Made by a program: the position numbers and the translations under genes | From: Leptodesmis sichuanensis A121 | GTDB lineage: Bacteria; Cyanobacteriota; Cyanobacteriia; Leptolyngbyales; Leptolyngbyaceae | Reading direction: 5' to 3' | DNA length: 64,000 nt | Assembly: GCF_021379005.1 (NCBI RefSeq) | Contig: NZ_CP075171.1 | Span: forward strand, 3,906,001-3,970,000 | Shown: positions 1 to 8,781 of the stretch, piece by piece | Layout of the letters: each line of letters begins with the position of its first letter | Position numbering within the stretch: the first letter of the stretch is position 1 | Notes under the pieces: model-generated | What the model was told of the DNA's origin: nothing | Seen by the model: the letters and a program-made list of their open reading frames with translations, nothing else | Databases searched by the model: none

Positions 1-398
1 TGGCTGGAGTCATCCTATCAGGACAGAGCCAGGGGGCATCCATCAAGGTTCAATGAATAGGCCATGAGATTGCGTGAAGTCTTGACTCGCGATCGGCAAA
101 ACTCCACCTGGCCCATAGTTCACCTTACTCGTTAGTTTTCAATAAATGGGTCAGCAGGATCACGGCATCCTTGCCAACAGTTTTTTCTCTAAAGCATCCT
201 AACCGTAATATTGCGGATTCTGGTAACAGCAGTCTGGCCCCTCAAGATTTCGCCAATGGCTTACGTAGTCCTGTCTAGAGCAGAATTTCAAGGATTGCAC
301 GGATTTAAAAGGTTAGATGAAGATCTAGGATCAAATCATAAGAAGTCTATAAAGAAGTACATTTAGACTGATTTGGACGGAACGGAGTAAATAAGACG
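1..398. other. Gene-free leader of the window
   Basis: No reading frame with a plausible start and coding character, no tRNA and no clear terminator hairpin is visible here. It probably holds the promoter of the small gene starting at 399 and the end of whatever lies left of the window. Confidence 0.4.
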
Positions 399-596
399 AT
401 GGCCTGGCAAATCTGTATTCGTTATCCTAACGGACAAGAGAAAGCCCTATGTGCTTATAAAAATCGGGAAACAGCCCTGAAACAGATTGATGCGATTTAT
501 TCCCAGGGCTATCCTATGCATGTGGCCTATGTAGTTCGACCGATCGAGCCTCTAGACCCCGATGACGAGAACGACTCTTACTTGCAATTTGCCTAG
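399..596 (+). CDS. Small conserved hypothetical protein, 65 aa
   Basis: A 65-residue soluble protein starting with ATG and ending with TAG. It has no signal peptide, membrane segment or catalytic motif that I recognise. The N-terminal half is basic (residues 1-30) and the C-terminus is acidic (Asp-Pro-Asp-Asp-Glu near 53-57). The composition is that of a real folded domain and not of a random frame. It stands alone: the next gene, frr, is convergent and ends 190 bases away. Function unknown; I infer a cyanobacterial lineage protein only from its look. Confidence 0.6.
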   Translation: MAWQICIRYPNGQEKALCAYKNRETALKQIDAIYSQGYPMHVAYVVRPIEPLDPDDENDSYLQFA

Positions 597-785
597 AAGA
601 CTTTGGCATAAGGGCAGCCTTCAGTGGGCAATCCTGACGGAGTTGCCAAGCTCTGTAGCTGTATGCTTCGCCCCGACAATTGCCGAATTGAGCGTGTCTC
701 TGTTCTGGCTGATTTGGAAGGGACGCATTGGATCACAACATCCTGAACTCTGACCAATGGGATAACCTGCTGCGCCCCTGCCTTT

Positions 786-1334
786 TCAAACCGTTGTAAT
801 ATCTTTCTCTTTTTCTGCCAGCAATTCATCCACTTTAGCAATGTATTTGTCGGTTAGCTTCTGAATTTTGTCCTGCAGATCCCTGGCTTCATCTTCAGAA
901 ACTTCGCTGGCCTTCTCTTGCTTCCGCACAGAATCCACAGCATCCCGTCGAATATTCCGGATCGCTACCTTGCCTTCTTCCGCAAACTTGGCAGCCATCT
1001 TCACCAGTTCTTTCCGGCGATCGCTGGTCAATGGGGGAATATTGATCCGAATCGTGGAGCCATCATTGTTGGGAGTCAGTCCCAGATCCGAGAGTTGAAT
1101 TGCCTTTTCAATCAGATTCAAACTACTGCGGTCAAAGGGCTGAATCGCGATCGTGCTGGCATCGGGAGTCGTGATACTGGCCAGAGACTTCAGGGGGGTA
1201 GGAGATCCATAGTATTCCACCATTACCCGATCCAGCAGGGAAGGATTGGCCCGCCCCGTCCGAATCGTGTTAAACGACCGTTGAGTGGCCTCAACCGTCT
1301 TGTGCATATGATCCTCAACGTCAGCTAACTTCAC
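786..1334 (-). CDS. frr: Ribosome recycling factor
   Basis: Splits post-termination ribosomes together with EF-G. The 182-residue product has the family pattern: start [10 protein letters not shown], the [13 protein letters not shown] block near residues 25-37, [12 protein letters not shown] in the middle, and a long helical C-terminus. I choose the GTG at 1334 over the in-frame TTG at 1358 because GGAGG lies five bases before it and because the family begins with this Met-Lys-Leu-Ala-like sequence. The gene overlaps the end of pyrH by 14 bases, the usual pyrH-frr pair, so translation is probably coupled. Very sure of identity. Confidence 0.96.
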   Translation of the reverse strand: MKLADVEDHMHKTVEATQRSFNTIRTGRANPSLLDRVMVEYYGSPTPLKSLASITTPDASTIAIQPFDRSSLNLIEKAIQLSDLGLTPNNDGSTIRINIPPLTSDRRKELVKMAAKFAEEGKVAIRNIRRDAVDSVRKQEKASEVSEDEARDLQDKIQKLTDKYIAKVDELLAEKEKDITTV

Positions 1335-2049
1335 AAGAACCTCCGACAAGCGTTCCAATTTGCTCTCCCATCACGGCGCGACTGATATTTCCTGGAACGG
1401 AAAGGTCGAACACAATGATCGGAATATTGTTGTCCTTACATAAGGATATGGCAGTACTGTCCATTACCCGTAGATCCTGGGTTAGAACATGCCCATACGT
1501 CAGCGTATTATAACGGCGAGCGTTGGGATTAGAGCGGGGATCAGAATCGTATACGCCATCCACTTTCGTGGCTTTGAATAATACATCTGCGCCGATTTCC
1601 GCCGCTCGCAGTGCCGCCGTCGTGTCTGTGGTAAAGAAGGGATTACCGGAGCCACCCCCAAAAATTACTACCCGGCCTTTTTCTAAGTGACGAATGGCCC
1701 GTCGCCGAATGTAGGGTTCAGCCACTTCTTGCATGGCGATCGCTGTCTGCACACGAGTTGGCACGCCATTTCGTTCCAGGGCATCTTGCAACGTCATGGA
1801 ATTCATCACCGTTGCAATCATCCCAATATAGTCTGCTGTGGCTCGATCCATTCCCGCGGCGGCCCCTTTAATGCCCCGAAAAATATTGCCACCGCCGACC
1901 ACGATCGCCACTTGCACACCACTGGCCACAATATTGGCCACTTCCTGTGCAATGTTCTGTACAATTTCCGGATCAATCCCATATTGCAGGTCGCCCATCA
2001 AGGCTTCCCCGCTTAATTTCAGTACGATCCGCCGATAAGTAACGCCCAT
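1321..2049 (-). CDS. pyrH: Uridylate kinase (UMP kinase)
   Basis: Phosphorylates UMP to UDP with ATP, in cytosolic pyrimidine nucleotide synthesis; bacterial hexameric amino-acid-kinase fold. The 242-residue protein shows KLSGEAL (11-17), the glycine loop VGGGNIFRG (51-59) and [15 protein letters not shown] (131-145), all family signatures. A TTG start at 2067 is possible, but ATG at 2049 gives the family's normal length and N-terminus. Its end overlaps frr by 14 bases. A perfect 8-bp hairpin (2075-2093) lies just upstream. Confidence 0.95.
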   Translation of the reverse strand: MGVTYRRIVLKLSGEALMGDLQYGIDPEIVQNIAQEVANIVASGVQVAIVVGGGNIFRGIKGAAAGMDRATADYIGMIATVMNSMTLQDALERNGVPTRVQTAIAMQEVAEPYIRRRAIRHLEKGRVVIFGGGSGNPFFTTDTTAALRAAEIGADVLFKATKVDGVYDSDPRSNPNARRYNTLTYGHVLTQDLRVMDSTAISLCKDNNIPIIVFDLSVPGNISRAVMGEQIGTLVGGSCEVS

Positions 2050-2074
2050 GAGGTGCTTCCGCTCCAAATACCTT

Positions 2075-2093
2075 CCTAAAGATACTCTTTAGG
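2075..2093 (-). promoter_or_regulatory. Short perfect hairpin before pyrH
   Basis: CCTAAAGATACTCTTTAGG is an 8-bp perfect inverted repeat with a 3-base loop, ending 25 bases before the pyrH ATG. It would form in the pyrH leader or could be an operator. There is no T-run, so it is not an ordinary terminator. Its role is inferred only from position. Confidence 0.35.
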
Positions 2094-2248
2094 AACCATT
2101 TCGTCTATTTAGCAAGTTGCTCAGGATGGTTTATCCACCTCAGGATACTGATTGTACGGCTGGAGCGTCAGCAGTCAGCGGTCAGCGGTTATTGGCCTGC
2201 ATCTGTTCCCACAGGACAAATGGCGAAGAACACATGCCCCCATGCTGC

Positions 2249-2806
2249 TCAAGTTCTCCATTTAATCGAACACCCGATCGGTTCCGTAGCGCCAGGAGTC
2301 ACCAGCGCACCGCTCAGCACCTGAACGATCGCATCCCGGAACGAGTGAACCTGGGCGGCTTCAGGGCGATCGGGCTGGTCATCAATGCGCCCACTGTAGC
2401 AGAGTACACCATCCTGGTTGAGAAGAAACACATGGGGCGTTTTCAGCGCACCGAAACTGTTCGCAACATCCTGAGTTTCATCCCGCAAATAGGGAAAGTT
2501 CAGTTGCTGATCAGTCGCAAACGTTTTCATTTGCTCAAACCCATCTTCAGGGAACTGAGTTGCATCGTTCGGGTTGATCCCAATCAGCGTGAAGCCTTGC
2601 GGTTCAAACTCGGTTTGCAGTTGTTTCAGGCGATTTAAGTAGAGCTTGACGTAGGGACAGTGGTTGCACATAAACACCACTCCAACTGCCCGAAACTTCT
2701 TTAGATAGCGGGCCAGGTGATGCACGGAGCCATCCACTCCCGGTAGCTCAAAGTCTGGTGCATATCCCCCGATCGCAGTTCCCATCATTTCCATAGAATC
2801 ACCCAT
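2249..2806 (-). CDS. Thioredoxin-fold redoxin (AhpC/TSA-like)
   Basis: A 185-residue cytosolic thioredoxin-like protein of the redoxin/alkyl hydroperoxide reductase superfamily. The N-terminal AIGGYAPDFELPGVDG block is the typical redoxin entry strand. The active-site pair CNHC is at residues 47-50, followed by PYVK, the form found in the 'thioredoxin family protein' group with CxHCPYVK. A thiol peroxidase or disulfide reductase role is likely; the substrate cannot be read from sequence. Length is normal and there is no signal peptide. It lies upstream of pyrH on the same strand, with about 200 bases between, so co-transcription is uncertain. Confidence 0.85.
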   Translation of the reverse strand: MGDSMEMMGTAIGGYAPDFELPGVDGSVHHLARYLKKFRAVGVVFMCNHCPYVKLYLNRLKQLQTEFEPQGFTLIGINPNDATQFPEDGFEQMKTFATDQQLNFPYLRDETQDVANSFGALKTPHVFLLNQDGVLCYSGRIDDQPDRPEAAQVHSFRDAIVQVLSGALVTPGATEPIGCSIKWRT

Positions 2807-2900
2807 TCAGTTCCCTATGTTCAGATTTCATCGTACTGACATTTTGCCGCAACGCCCCTGGCTTTCCTTCCCCTTTCCGATTTCCTACTCCCTATTCCTA

Positions 2901-3809
2901 TTACCACCCCTGTGCCACAGCCTGGTATCCCACTAATTTATAAACCAATTTGGCGGCTGTAAACTCTGAAACGACCGAATCGGTAATGGGAGCCAGTTCC
3001 ATGACATCGCAACCAATCACCTCATGGTTTTGAAAGACCTGTTCTAAAAAGGTGAGCAAGCTGAACCAGTTGAGGCCACCCGGTTCCGGCGTACCAACTC
3101 CGGGAATCAACGTAGGATCAATGCCATCCAGATCAATCGTAAGAAAAACCTTTTGGGTTTGAATAGCGGCCAGGGCACGCTGCATCCAGTCGGGTTTTAG
3201 AGCAATCTCTCTGGCTCGAATGACTGTCAGTTGCCGTTCCCGAATCAGATCTGCCTCTTCTTTACAGATGCTGCGAATTCCAATTTGCACTGTCGGCAAT
3301 CCCATATCCACAATTCGCCGCATGACACAGGCATGATTATGAATTGACCCTTCATACTCATTGCGTAAATCTCCGTGAGCATCAATCTGCACCACGGTAA
3401 ACGGCTCTCTCGGATGCGCCTGCCGATACGCTTCCACAATGCCTGTGGTGATACTATGTTCACCCCCCAGGGAAATTACAAACTTGCCATCTGCAATCAA
3501 CTGGGCAACGGTATTTTGCACCTCTGTCAGCATTTCTTGAGAGGAGACGTGATGGCCGTTGCGAGTATCGGCGATCGTTTCATGGGTATAAAGACCCACT
3601 GGCCACCATTCGCGATCGTGGTCATCGTCGTAATATTCCACCTGTTGGGACGCATCCAGAATCGCGGCTGGCCCGTTTTCACAACCACGGCGGTAAGTTG
3701 TAGTAGCTTCGTAAGGAATGGGCAGGATGACAACCCGCGCTGTATCATAGTCTGCGGCTACATCCGGCCCCAAAAAGGGCAATGAAGAAGTTAAGGTCTG
3801 CACCTGCAT
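2901..3809 (-). CDS. speB: Agmatinase/ureohydrolase family enzyme
   Basis: A 302-residue binuclear Mn enzyme of the arginase/agmatinase family, expected to cleave agmatine to putrescine and urea. Metal ligand motifs are intact: GGEHS (115-119), DAHGD (143-147) and DLDGIDP (226-232). Length fits agmatinase rather than the longer cyanobacterial guanidine hydrolases. Substrate assignment within this family is often uncertain (agmatine, arginine, guanidinobutyrate), so the gene symbol is by family resemblance. It is a single gene with about 90 bases between it and the redoxin gene downstream. Confidence 0.85.
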   Translation of the reverse strand: MQVQTLTSSLPFLGPDVAADYDTARVVILPIPYEATTTYRRGCENGPAAILDASQQVEYYDDDHDREWWPVGLYTHETIADTRNGHHVSSQEMLTEVQNTVAQLIADGKFVISLGGEHSITTGIVEAYRQAHPREPFTVVQIDAHGDLRNEYEGSIHNHACVMRRIVDMGLPTVQIGIRSICKEEADLIRERQLTVIRAREIALKPDWMQRALAAIQTQKVFLTIDLDGIDPTLIPGVGTPEPGGLNWFSLLTFLEQVFQNHEVIGCDVMELAPITDSVVSEFTAAKLVYKLVGYQAVAQGW

Positions 3810-4177
3810 CAGTTATCCCAATCAGCAACACTTCATCCTGACACAGTTCAGGAGCAAGTGGCATCAGGAGTCGTGCTGATATTGGGCATTAAGAGTCATT
3901 GGTCATTAGTCAACTGGTCAAATGCTAGAACGAGGCAGGAGCCAATCAACAGATAAACGACCGATGATGAATGACAAAGGACAAATGAGCAATAGACTTC
4001 TGGCAAATTGGAAAAAAGGTAGGATGGGCAAAGGGAAACGTTCCATCCTGTCATTCGCGATCGCCCTCTGTAGAAGCGTGGTATGTGGCCAATGATCGCT
4101 TGAAAACACCGCCAAACTGTCACCTGAATGCCATGCCCTTACAGATCCAGGGGATAAACCGAAGCTTAAACACCCTG
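3810..4177. other. Repeat-containing intergenic region
   Basis: This 368-base gap holds short direct repeats of the type 'agtcattggtcattagtca' at about 3892-3912 and one copy of a 70-77 bp terminal-inverted-repeat element at 4068-4144. I see no convincing gene; the frames on the minus strand here read into repeat sequence. Confidence 0.5.
4068..4144. repeat. Palindromic repeat family A, copy 1
   Basis: A 77-base unit whose ends CTGTAGAAGCGTGGTATGTGG and, on the other strand, CTGTAAGGGCATGGCATTCAGG match imperfectly as terminal inverted repeats. The interior aligns with the copy at 7001-7070 (shared AACACCGC core). A third relative is at 62170-62240. No coding capacity, so it looks like a MITE or a small structured repeat. 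Confidence 0.65.
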
Positions 4178-4711
4178 TTAAAATTCAACCTTCGTAATCA
4201 CAACCTTGTCTCCCTTTCTAAGGGGGATTGCACTGAAGCTTGACTTTTCTCCTGCCTGCAATTGACGAGCTTCAGTTCTGGTAGAACCAGAGTAGATCAA
4301 CGTCCACTTGGTATCGCTTTCTCTCAGGTAAGTTGCGTAATTGATCGTTGCTCTGCCGATCGCTTTGCCAGTTCTATTTCTAACAAAACCGACTAAAATA
4401 CCGGCATCATAATTCAGTTCCGAAAATTCCATTCTGCGGGTGGCTTCCGTTCTCACCTCAACAATCCCTTTGGTATTCACCTTTTTTGCTTCTGGGCTGG
4501 CAGGAGTAGCAGCAGGTTTAGGCGTATTTTTGGCAGCTAAGGGCGGAGTTTGCTTACAGAGGCTATTCAGGTTAATCACCTGGTCATAGGGTTTGCGTGC
4601 ATAACAAAAGAAGTCAGGCTCCCCAGGGAATGCTTTTACTCCCTGTGCAAGGGTCAAAGGGATACAAGCCACAGCTAAAGATACAGTGAATTGGAATGCT
4701 CTTGCAGCCAT
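4178..4711 (-). CDS. Secreted protein, FxLYD-like domain
   Basis: A 177-residue exported protein. It begins with a signal peptide (residues 1-27, hydrophobic core after MAARAFQ, cleavage near VKA-FPG). A Pro/Ala linker around residues 60-75 follows, then a C-terminal beta domain (about 85-177) with the pattern GILVGFVRNRTGKAIGRA and a later LYSGSTR-like strand. This resembles small extracellular beta-sandwich domains such as FxLYD; no catalytic residues are seen. A good GAGGAG ribosome site precedes the ATG. Monocistronic. Function unknown. Confidence 0.7.
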   Translation of the reverse strand: MAARAFQFTVSLAVACIPLTLAQGVKAFPGEPDFFCYARKPYDQVINLNSLCKQTPPLAAKNTPKPAATPASPEAKKVNTKGIVEVRTEATRRMEFSELNYDAGILVGFVRNRTGKAIGRATINYATYLRESDTKWTLIYSGSTRTEARQLQAGEKSSFSAIPLRKGDKVVITKVEF

Positions 4712-4908
4712 TCTTATTGCTCCTCAGAAGTTGATTTAAGTTGAGATCCATCAGACTTAAAGTGCCCTTCAGAACATCGATCGCACTATCGATCGCAGCC
4801 AGGTTCCGCTAAAAAAGAGGAACCTCTCCCTGAAGAGAACTCCCAGTTTTAAACCTGGATAAGGTTTAATTCATTCTTCTGAGGAAGATTGATCGCATCC
4901 GGTAGAAT

Positions 4909-5772
4909 TTATCCGGCAGGCCTGGTCGCTTGAGCGGGTTTTTCACCTACCGATCTGGCAACTTCCACACCGTTTTCTTCCAGAATTACGACAGGTTCTG
5001 AGCCATCTCGCATTTCAATTCGTTTCACCAAAACCCTGCCATTGGAAATTCGCTGACCAACTCCTACATAGCGACTGGTTGCATCTCCGGGGGCAACGAC
5101 GATCGCCTGGGGAGTATTTCCGATCTTAATTACGCCAGTCACTTCAACAGCTTGAGCCATATCCGTTGAGGGTTTGGGGGGTAAAGCAGCCGTCTGGGAT
5201 TTGGGGACGGCTGGGGGAATGTTGAACCCCAGAGGAGCACCCTGCGCTTTGGGAATTGATGGAGAAGCAACGCTGACTTTGGGCTGGATCGTGGAGCCAC
5301 CCGTAGTACCTCGAGCCGTTGTCGTACCCCGATTTGGTGAAGGACGATTGCCAGGTTGATTCGGTGCTGGACTCCCCATCCCCCCACCCGGTTGAGTTGC
5401 CGGTTGAGGGCCAGGTAAGCCAGGTACGGATGGTACAGGCTGAGGAGATGCAGCAGGCGCGATCGGCACATTCGGTTGTAGTCCGGCAAAGGGATCGCGG
5501 GATTGATTTTTGATCTCAGTCTGGACTTGCCGTGCCCGTTCTTGAGGATTGGTCGGTTGAATCAACCCTGAAACTGCAGGAGCAGGTGGCTTCTGGGTAA
5601 CTAAAGGTTGGGCGGTGGCAGGTTTTGTCGGCGATGGGGAGGGTTGGGGACTGACAGCAGGGCTAGGACTAACGGCAGGTGATGTGGCTACAGGCGGGGT
5701 TTCATCTGAGGCGCATCCCGCGATCGCTACCGTTATCACTCCAATAAATGCCACCAGCTTAGGCCGACGCAT
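4909..5772 (-). CDS. Proline-rich lipoprotein with PilP/T2SC-like C-terminus
   Basis: A 287-residue lipoprotein. The ATG at 5772 (AAGGGG upstream) gives MRRPKLVAFIGVITVAIAGC, a lipid-attachment signal ending at a lipobox Cys near residue 20. Residues about 25-210 are low-complexity Pro/Ala/Ser/Gln. The last 75 residues form a compact domain (VEVTGVIKIGN, VGVGQRISNGRVLVKRIEM, PVVILEENG), similar in pattern to the HR domain of type II secretion GspC and pilus PilP. A pilus or secretion role is therefore possible but inferred. An in-frame TTG at 5790 is a weaker start. Confidence 0.65.
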   Translation of the reverse strand: MRRPKLVAFIGVITVAIAGCASDETPPVATSPAVSPSPAVSPQPSPSPTKPATAQPLVTQKPPAPAVSGLIQPTNPQERARQVQTEIKNQSRDPFAGLQPNVPIAPAASPQPVPSVPGLPGPQPATQPGGGMGSPAPNQPGNRPSPNRGTTTARGTTGGSTIQPKVSVASPSIPKAQGAPLGFNIPPAVPKSQTAALPPKPSTDMAQAVEVTGVIKIGNTPQAIVVAPGDATSRYVGVGQRISNGRVLVKRIEMRDGSEPVVILEENGVEVARSVGEKPAQATRPAG

Positions 5773-6199
5773 GACAAATACCCCTTTCAAAAGACTTTAA
5801 TTCCAAGATAACTCTATTAGGTTTGTTCTGTCGAAACTCCTCAAATTTGATCCTGGCTTTCTCACTTTTTAAAAGCAGAATACCGGGAAGCTCCCTGGAA
5901 CACTTGGCCGCGATCGAGCAGCAACTGATTCTGGCAAATTAGGCTGTTCCGAATGCCAGTTGCTGAACAATTAATCTTGAATTTCGCCCGCAAGAAAATG
6001 CTGCATTTATTGAATTAAACGTATGATTGAATCAAAGTCCGGCTAAAATAGCTGGAGTTTTCCTGAAAAGGAACTACAGTTCTGAATCTCAGACACGGTT
6101 TTACTACCCGTCTGCATCGTCCAAATCTGGATTGTCCTAAAAGTAGACATTCAAAAAAGTAGACATTCAAAAAGTAGGCATTGCCCTGTGGAGACTATT
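5773..6199. other. Divergent promoter region
   Basis: A 427-base gap between the lipoprotein gene (left) and the MORN gene (right). It should hold both promoters. The only clear structure is a 16-base tandem repeat just before the MORN start (6139-6182). No gene seen. Confidence 0.4.
6139..6182 (+). repeat. 16-bp tandem direct repeats upstream of the MORN gene
   Basis: AAAAGTAGACATTCAA occurs at 6139-6154 and 6155-6170 exactly, then AAAGTAGGCATT (6171-6182) as a partial third unit. The array ends eight bases before the ribosome site of the downstream gene. It could be an iterated operator or a leader element; no known regulator site matches. Confidence 0.75.
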
Positions 6200-6994
6200 A
6201 TGAAGGGTTGCTCAGTTAAGCAAGTTCAATACCTCATGAGTGGGTTGACTCTCACCTTGATCGGTGCAGCTCTTAGCTTCGGTACCCACTTACCAGCCCG
6301 TGCACAATATGGATTTCTGCAATTAGCCGGAGGCTGGAAATGTGAGGGACGATTTCAGGGCAATAATGGCAATGGCATCTGTGTCCAGCGAGGCGATCAG
6401 GGCAAAGTAGAAGCTGGAACGCCCTATGATTATTACCGGGGAGATGTCCGCAACGGCACGTTTACCGGCAATGGAACGATCGTGTATAGCAATGGCGATC
6501 GGTATCAGGGACAAGTTCGCAACGGTCGCCCCAACGGTCGAGGGATGTTCTTAGTCGCTAATAATGAGCGCTACGAGGGGAGCTTCCGGAACGGTGAATT
6601 TCACGGTCAGGGAACTTATACCTACGCCAATGGCAATAAATACGAAGGACAATTTGGCGGGGGACAACCGCATGGCCGGGGCACTTTCACCTTTCTGGAA
6701 AATGGCAAGTATGCCTACGCCTATACTGGACAGTTTTATTTAGGAACCATTAATGGCAACGGAGTTGTGACCAATGCCAATGGTGTGCGGTGTAGTGGCG
6801 TATTTTACAACAATGATCTGGTCGGTCGAGGCACCTGTACCTACCCCAGTGGCAGTCCTTTCAGAAGTTACACCGGAGAGTTACGCAACGGACGGCCAGA
6901 AGGTCGGGGAACCCTGGTTTATGCCAATGGCAAGCGCTACACAGGTGAATTTCGTGCCGGACTACCAGGGCTTTCTCCAGATAAAGGAGGATAA
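6200..6994 (+). CDS. Exported MORN-repeat protein
   Basis: A 264-residue protein starting at ATG 6200 behind GGAG (6190-6193); a GTG at 6188 is less likely. A signal peptide runs to about residue 38 (LPARA-QYG). The rest is built of about seven or eight MORN beta-hairpin repeats with the pattern YxGxxxNGxxxGxGTxxYxNG, for example YRGDVRNGTFTGNGTIVYSNG, RYEGSFRNGEFHGQGTYTYA and the last one YTGEFRAG. MORN proteins bind lipid or scaffold envelope complexes; the specific role here is unknown. The gene sits alone behind an unusual tandem repeat and is followed directly by a palindromic repeat copy. Confidence 0.85.
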   Translation: MKGCSVKQVQYLMSGLTLTLIGAALSFGTHLPARAQYGFLQLAGGWKCEGRFQGNNGNGICVQRGDQGKVEAGTPYDYYRGDVRNGTFTGNGTIVYSNGDRYQGQVRNGRPNGRGMFLVANNERYEGSFRNGEFHGQGTYTYANGNKYEGQFGGGQPHGRGTFTFLENGKYAYAYTGQFYLGTINGNGVVTNANGVRCSGVFYNNDLVGRGTCTYPSGSPFRSYTGELRNGRPEGRGTLVYANGKRYTGEFRAGLPGLSPDKGG

Positions 6995-7000
6995 AGGTTT

Positions 7001-7070
7001 GTAGGGCGTGGCATTCGGTCAATGTTCCCTGAACAACACCGCAAACCTGTTATCCGAATGCACCGTTTAC
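7001..7070. repeat. Palindromic repeat family A, copy 2
   Basis: A 70-base element with ends GTAGGGCGTGGCATTCGG and, on the other strand, GTAAACGGTGCATTCGG. It aligns with 4068-4144 through the interior. It begins six bases after the MORN stop and overlaps the 3' end of the small minus-strand gene, supplying that gene's last codons and its TAA. Confidence 0.7.
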
Positions 7071-7310
7071 GTAACTTATGTTTGGGCTAGGGTTTGGATT
7101 GGGTATCACAGGTTGTGGTGTGACATCTTGAGGAGCGGTGAACCCTGAATTAATCAGACATATAGCCAGTGCTTTTAGAGCAGAATCGCTAAGTTGCCCA
7201 CCTTGCGCTATGGTCGTGCCTTGCATAGTTGCCGTTGCGTTGGGGGCGGCTTTCACGAGAATGATGAGTGCAACTGCTAAACCTGCTATAAAACCGATTA
7301 AATATTTCAT
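7050..7310 (-). CDS. Small exported or membrane-anchored protein
   Basis: An 86-residue protein from ATG 7310 (an upstream GTG at 7322 would add four residues). A single hydrophobic segment, residues about 3-22 (YLIGFIAGLAVALIILV), acts as signal or anchor. A short polar part contains ALAICLINSG and a Pro/Asn-rich tail. No family recognised. The last six residues and the stop codon lie inside a repeat element (7001-7070), so the native C-terminus was probably replaced by repeat insertion. Confidence 0.5.
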   Translation of the reverse strand: MKYLIGFIAGLAVALIILVKAAPNATATMQGTTIAQGGQLSDSALKALAICLINSGFTAPQDVTPQPVIPNPNPSPNISYVNGAFG

Positions 7311-7427
7311 ACTACTCTTCACTGGGTTATCCTAAACGCCAGCTTCAAAATATCACCCACCTTCAAGAAAGAATTTTACTTTATATTAAATCCTGAAGAA
7401 ATAAATTCCTGTATGTTACTTGCAGTT

Positions 7428-8636
7428 TTAATGAGTTTCTAGAAACTGCTGGATTCGTGCCACCGCAGTTTCCAGGATGGCTGGATCATGCACCAGGGCA
7501 AACCGGACATAGCCTTCCCCAGATTTACCAAATCCGGCTCCGGGTGATACCGCAACTCCAGTGGTTTCTACCAGTTGCACACAAAACTTGATGGAGTCCT
7601 TGACCCAGGGTTCAGGAAGCCTTGCCCAAACGTACATTGTGGCTTCTGGCCTGGGAACTTGCCAGCCAATTCGATGCAGGGCATTGACAAACGCATCCCG
7701 ACGCTGACGAAAGATTTCTACAGATGCTTGCACGCCATCCTGGGGGCCAGTCAGGGCTGCGATCGCCCCATTCAAAATGCCGCGATACTGATTAAAGTCA
7801 ATCGCTGCTTTGACCTGCCGTAACGCCCGGATTAACTCAGAATTGCCGATCGCGTATCCCACCCGGAAGCCGCCCATATTGTAAGACTTGGACAGGGTGA
7901 AGAATTCAATGGAAACGGTTTTGTTGGGGTCGGCCTGGAGGATGGAGGGGGCGAGGGAGGACGAGGGTGTGGGGTGTGGGGTGTGGGGTGTGGGGGATGG
8001 GAAGACCAGATCCACATAGGGGAAGTCGTGGACGAGGACGAGGTTGTGTTGCTGACAGAAGGCGACGGCTTCCTGAAAGAAGGAAAGAGGGGCGATCGCG
8101 GTGGTGGGGTTATGGGGATAACTCAAGACCATCATTTTGGCTTGAGCCAGTACCGGAGCCGGAATGTCTGCGAATACCGGCAAAAAATGGTTCTCAGCTA
8201 AGAGCGGCATGGCATAGATTTGACCACTGGCCAGGTATACACCGCCAGCATGGGAAGGATAGCCCGGATCCAGCAGCAGCGCAAAATCACCCGGATTCAG
8301 AATTGCCAGCGGTAAATGGGCGGTACCTTCCTGAGAACCAATCAGGGGTAGAACTTCAGTTTCTGGGTCAACGGCTATCCCAAACTTTTGGTGATACCAG
8401 GTGGCCGCGGCTTCCCGGAAGGGACGGGTGCCATGAAACAGCAGATAGCCGTGGGTCTGAGGATCGGAGAGCGATTGCGCGATCGCCTCCAGGACATGAG
8501 GCTGGGCAGGCAAATCTGAGGATCCCAGCGAAAGATCAATCAACTCCTGGCCCATCGCTCTGGCTCTGGCTTTCGCCTGATCCATGTCTGCAAATACATT
8601 TGATCGAAGAGGCCCCAAACGATCCGCAAATTCCAT
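7428..8636 (-). CDS. Class I/II PLP aminotransferase (DAP-aminotransferase-like)
   Basis: A 402-residue fold-type I aminotransferase. Visible marks are the N-terminal RLGPLRSNVFADMD, GYLLFHGTRPFREAAA, IGSQEGTAHLPLA, YPHNPTTA (the NPTT equivalent) and the PLP lysine in TLSKSYNMGGFRVGYA. The closest class by look is LL-diaminopimelate/succinyl-DAP aminotransferase, so lysine and peptidoglycan precursor synthesis is likely; the exact substrate is inferred. Around residues 215-238 a Pro/Thr/His-rich stretch (PTPHTPHPTPSSS) is encoded by a (GGGTGTG)4 tandem repeat, an in-frame insertion that orthologues are unlikely to share. Confidence 0.8.
   Translation of the reverse strand: MEFADRLGPLRSNVFADMDQAKARARAMGQELIDLSLGSSDLPAQPHVLEAIAQSLSDPQTHGYLLFHGTRPFREAAATWYHQKFGIAVDPETEVLPLIGSQEGTAHLPLAILNPGDFALLLDPGYPSHAGGVYLASGQIYAMPLLAENHFLPVFADIPAPVLAQAKMMVLSYPHNPTTAIAPLSFFQEAVAFCQQHNLVLVHDFPYVDLVFPSPTPHTPHPTPSSSLAPSILQADPNKTVSIEFFTLSKSYNMGGFRVGYAIGNSELIRALRQVKAAIDFNQYRGILNGAIAALTGPQDGVQASVEIFRQRRDAFVNALHRIGWQVPRPEATMYVWARLPEPWVKDSIKFCVQLVETTGVAVSPGAGFGKSGEGYVRFALVHDPAILETAVARIQQFLETH
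7965..7992. repeat. Heptamer tandem repeat (GGGTGTG)x4 inside a gene
   Basis: Four exact copies of GGGTGTG lie within the aminotransferase reading frame (minus strand) and encode a Pro/Thr/His peptide. The same repeat style, (TAGGGTG)x3, occurs between genes at 24781-24808. Seven bases per unit means a change of copy number would shift the frame unless in multiples of three. Confidence 0.85.
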
Positions 8637-8781
8637 AACCCTTCACTCTCAACTATCAGCAACCTGCGCTCAACCCCAAGAGGCGTTTCTCATTCCGCGA
8701 TCGAACCTCCAGAGCCTGAAGCCCTATTTTAACGAACTGGAGCGATCGGACGACGATTAACCTGCCGCCCTCCGCTTGCTT

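Noticed and set aside
2117-2638. 173-codon plus-strand frame over the redoxin gene
   Set aside because: It is antisense to a clear redoxin and has no family-like composition.
3896-4123. Minus-strand 60-75 codon frames between 3896 and 4123
   Set aside because: They lie in repeat-rich intergenic sequence including a palindromic element, with no start signal or family-like sequence.
7965-7992. CRISPR-like array at the heptamer repeats
   Set aside because: Units are seven bases without spacers and lie inside a coding frame; no cas gene is in the window.
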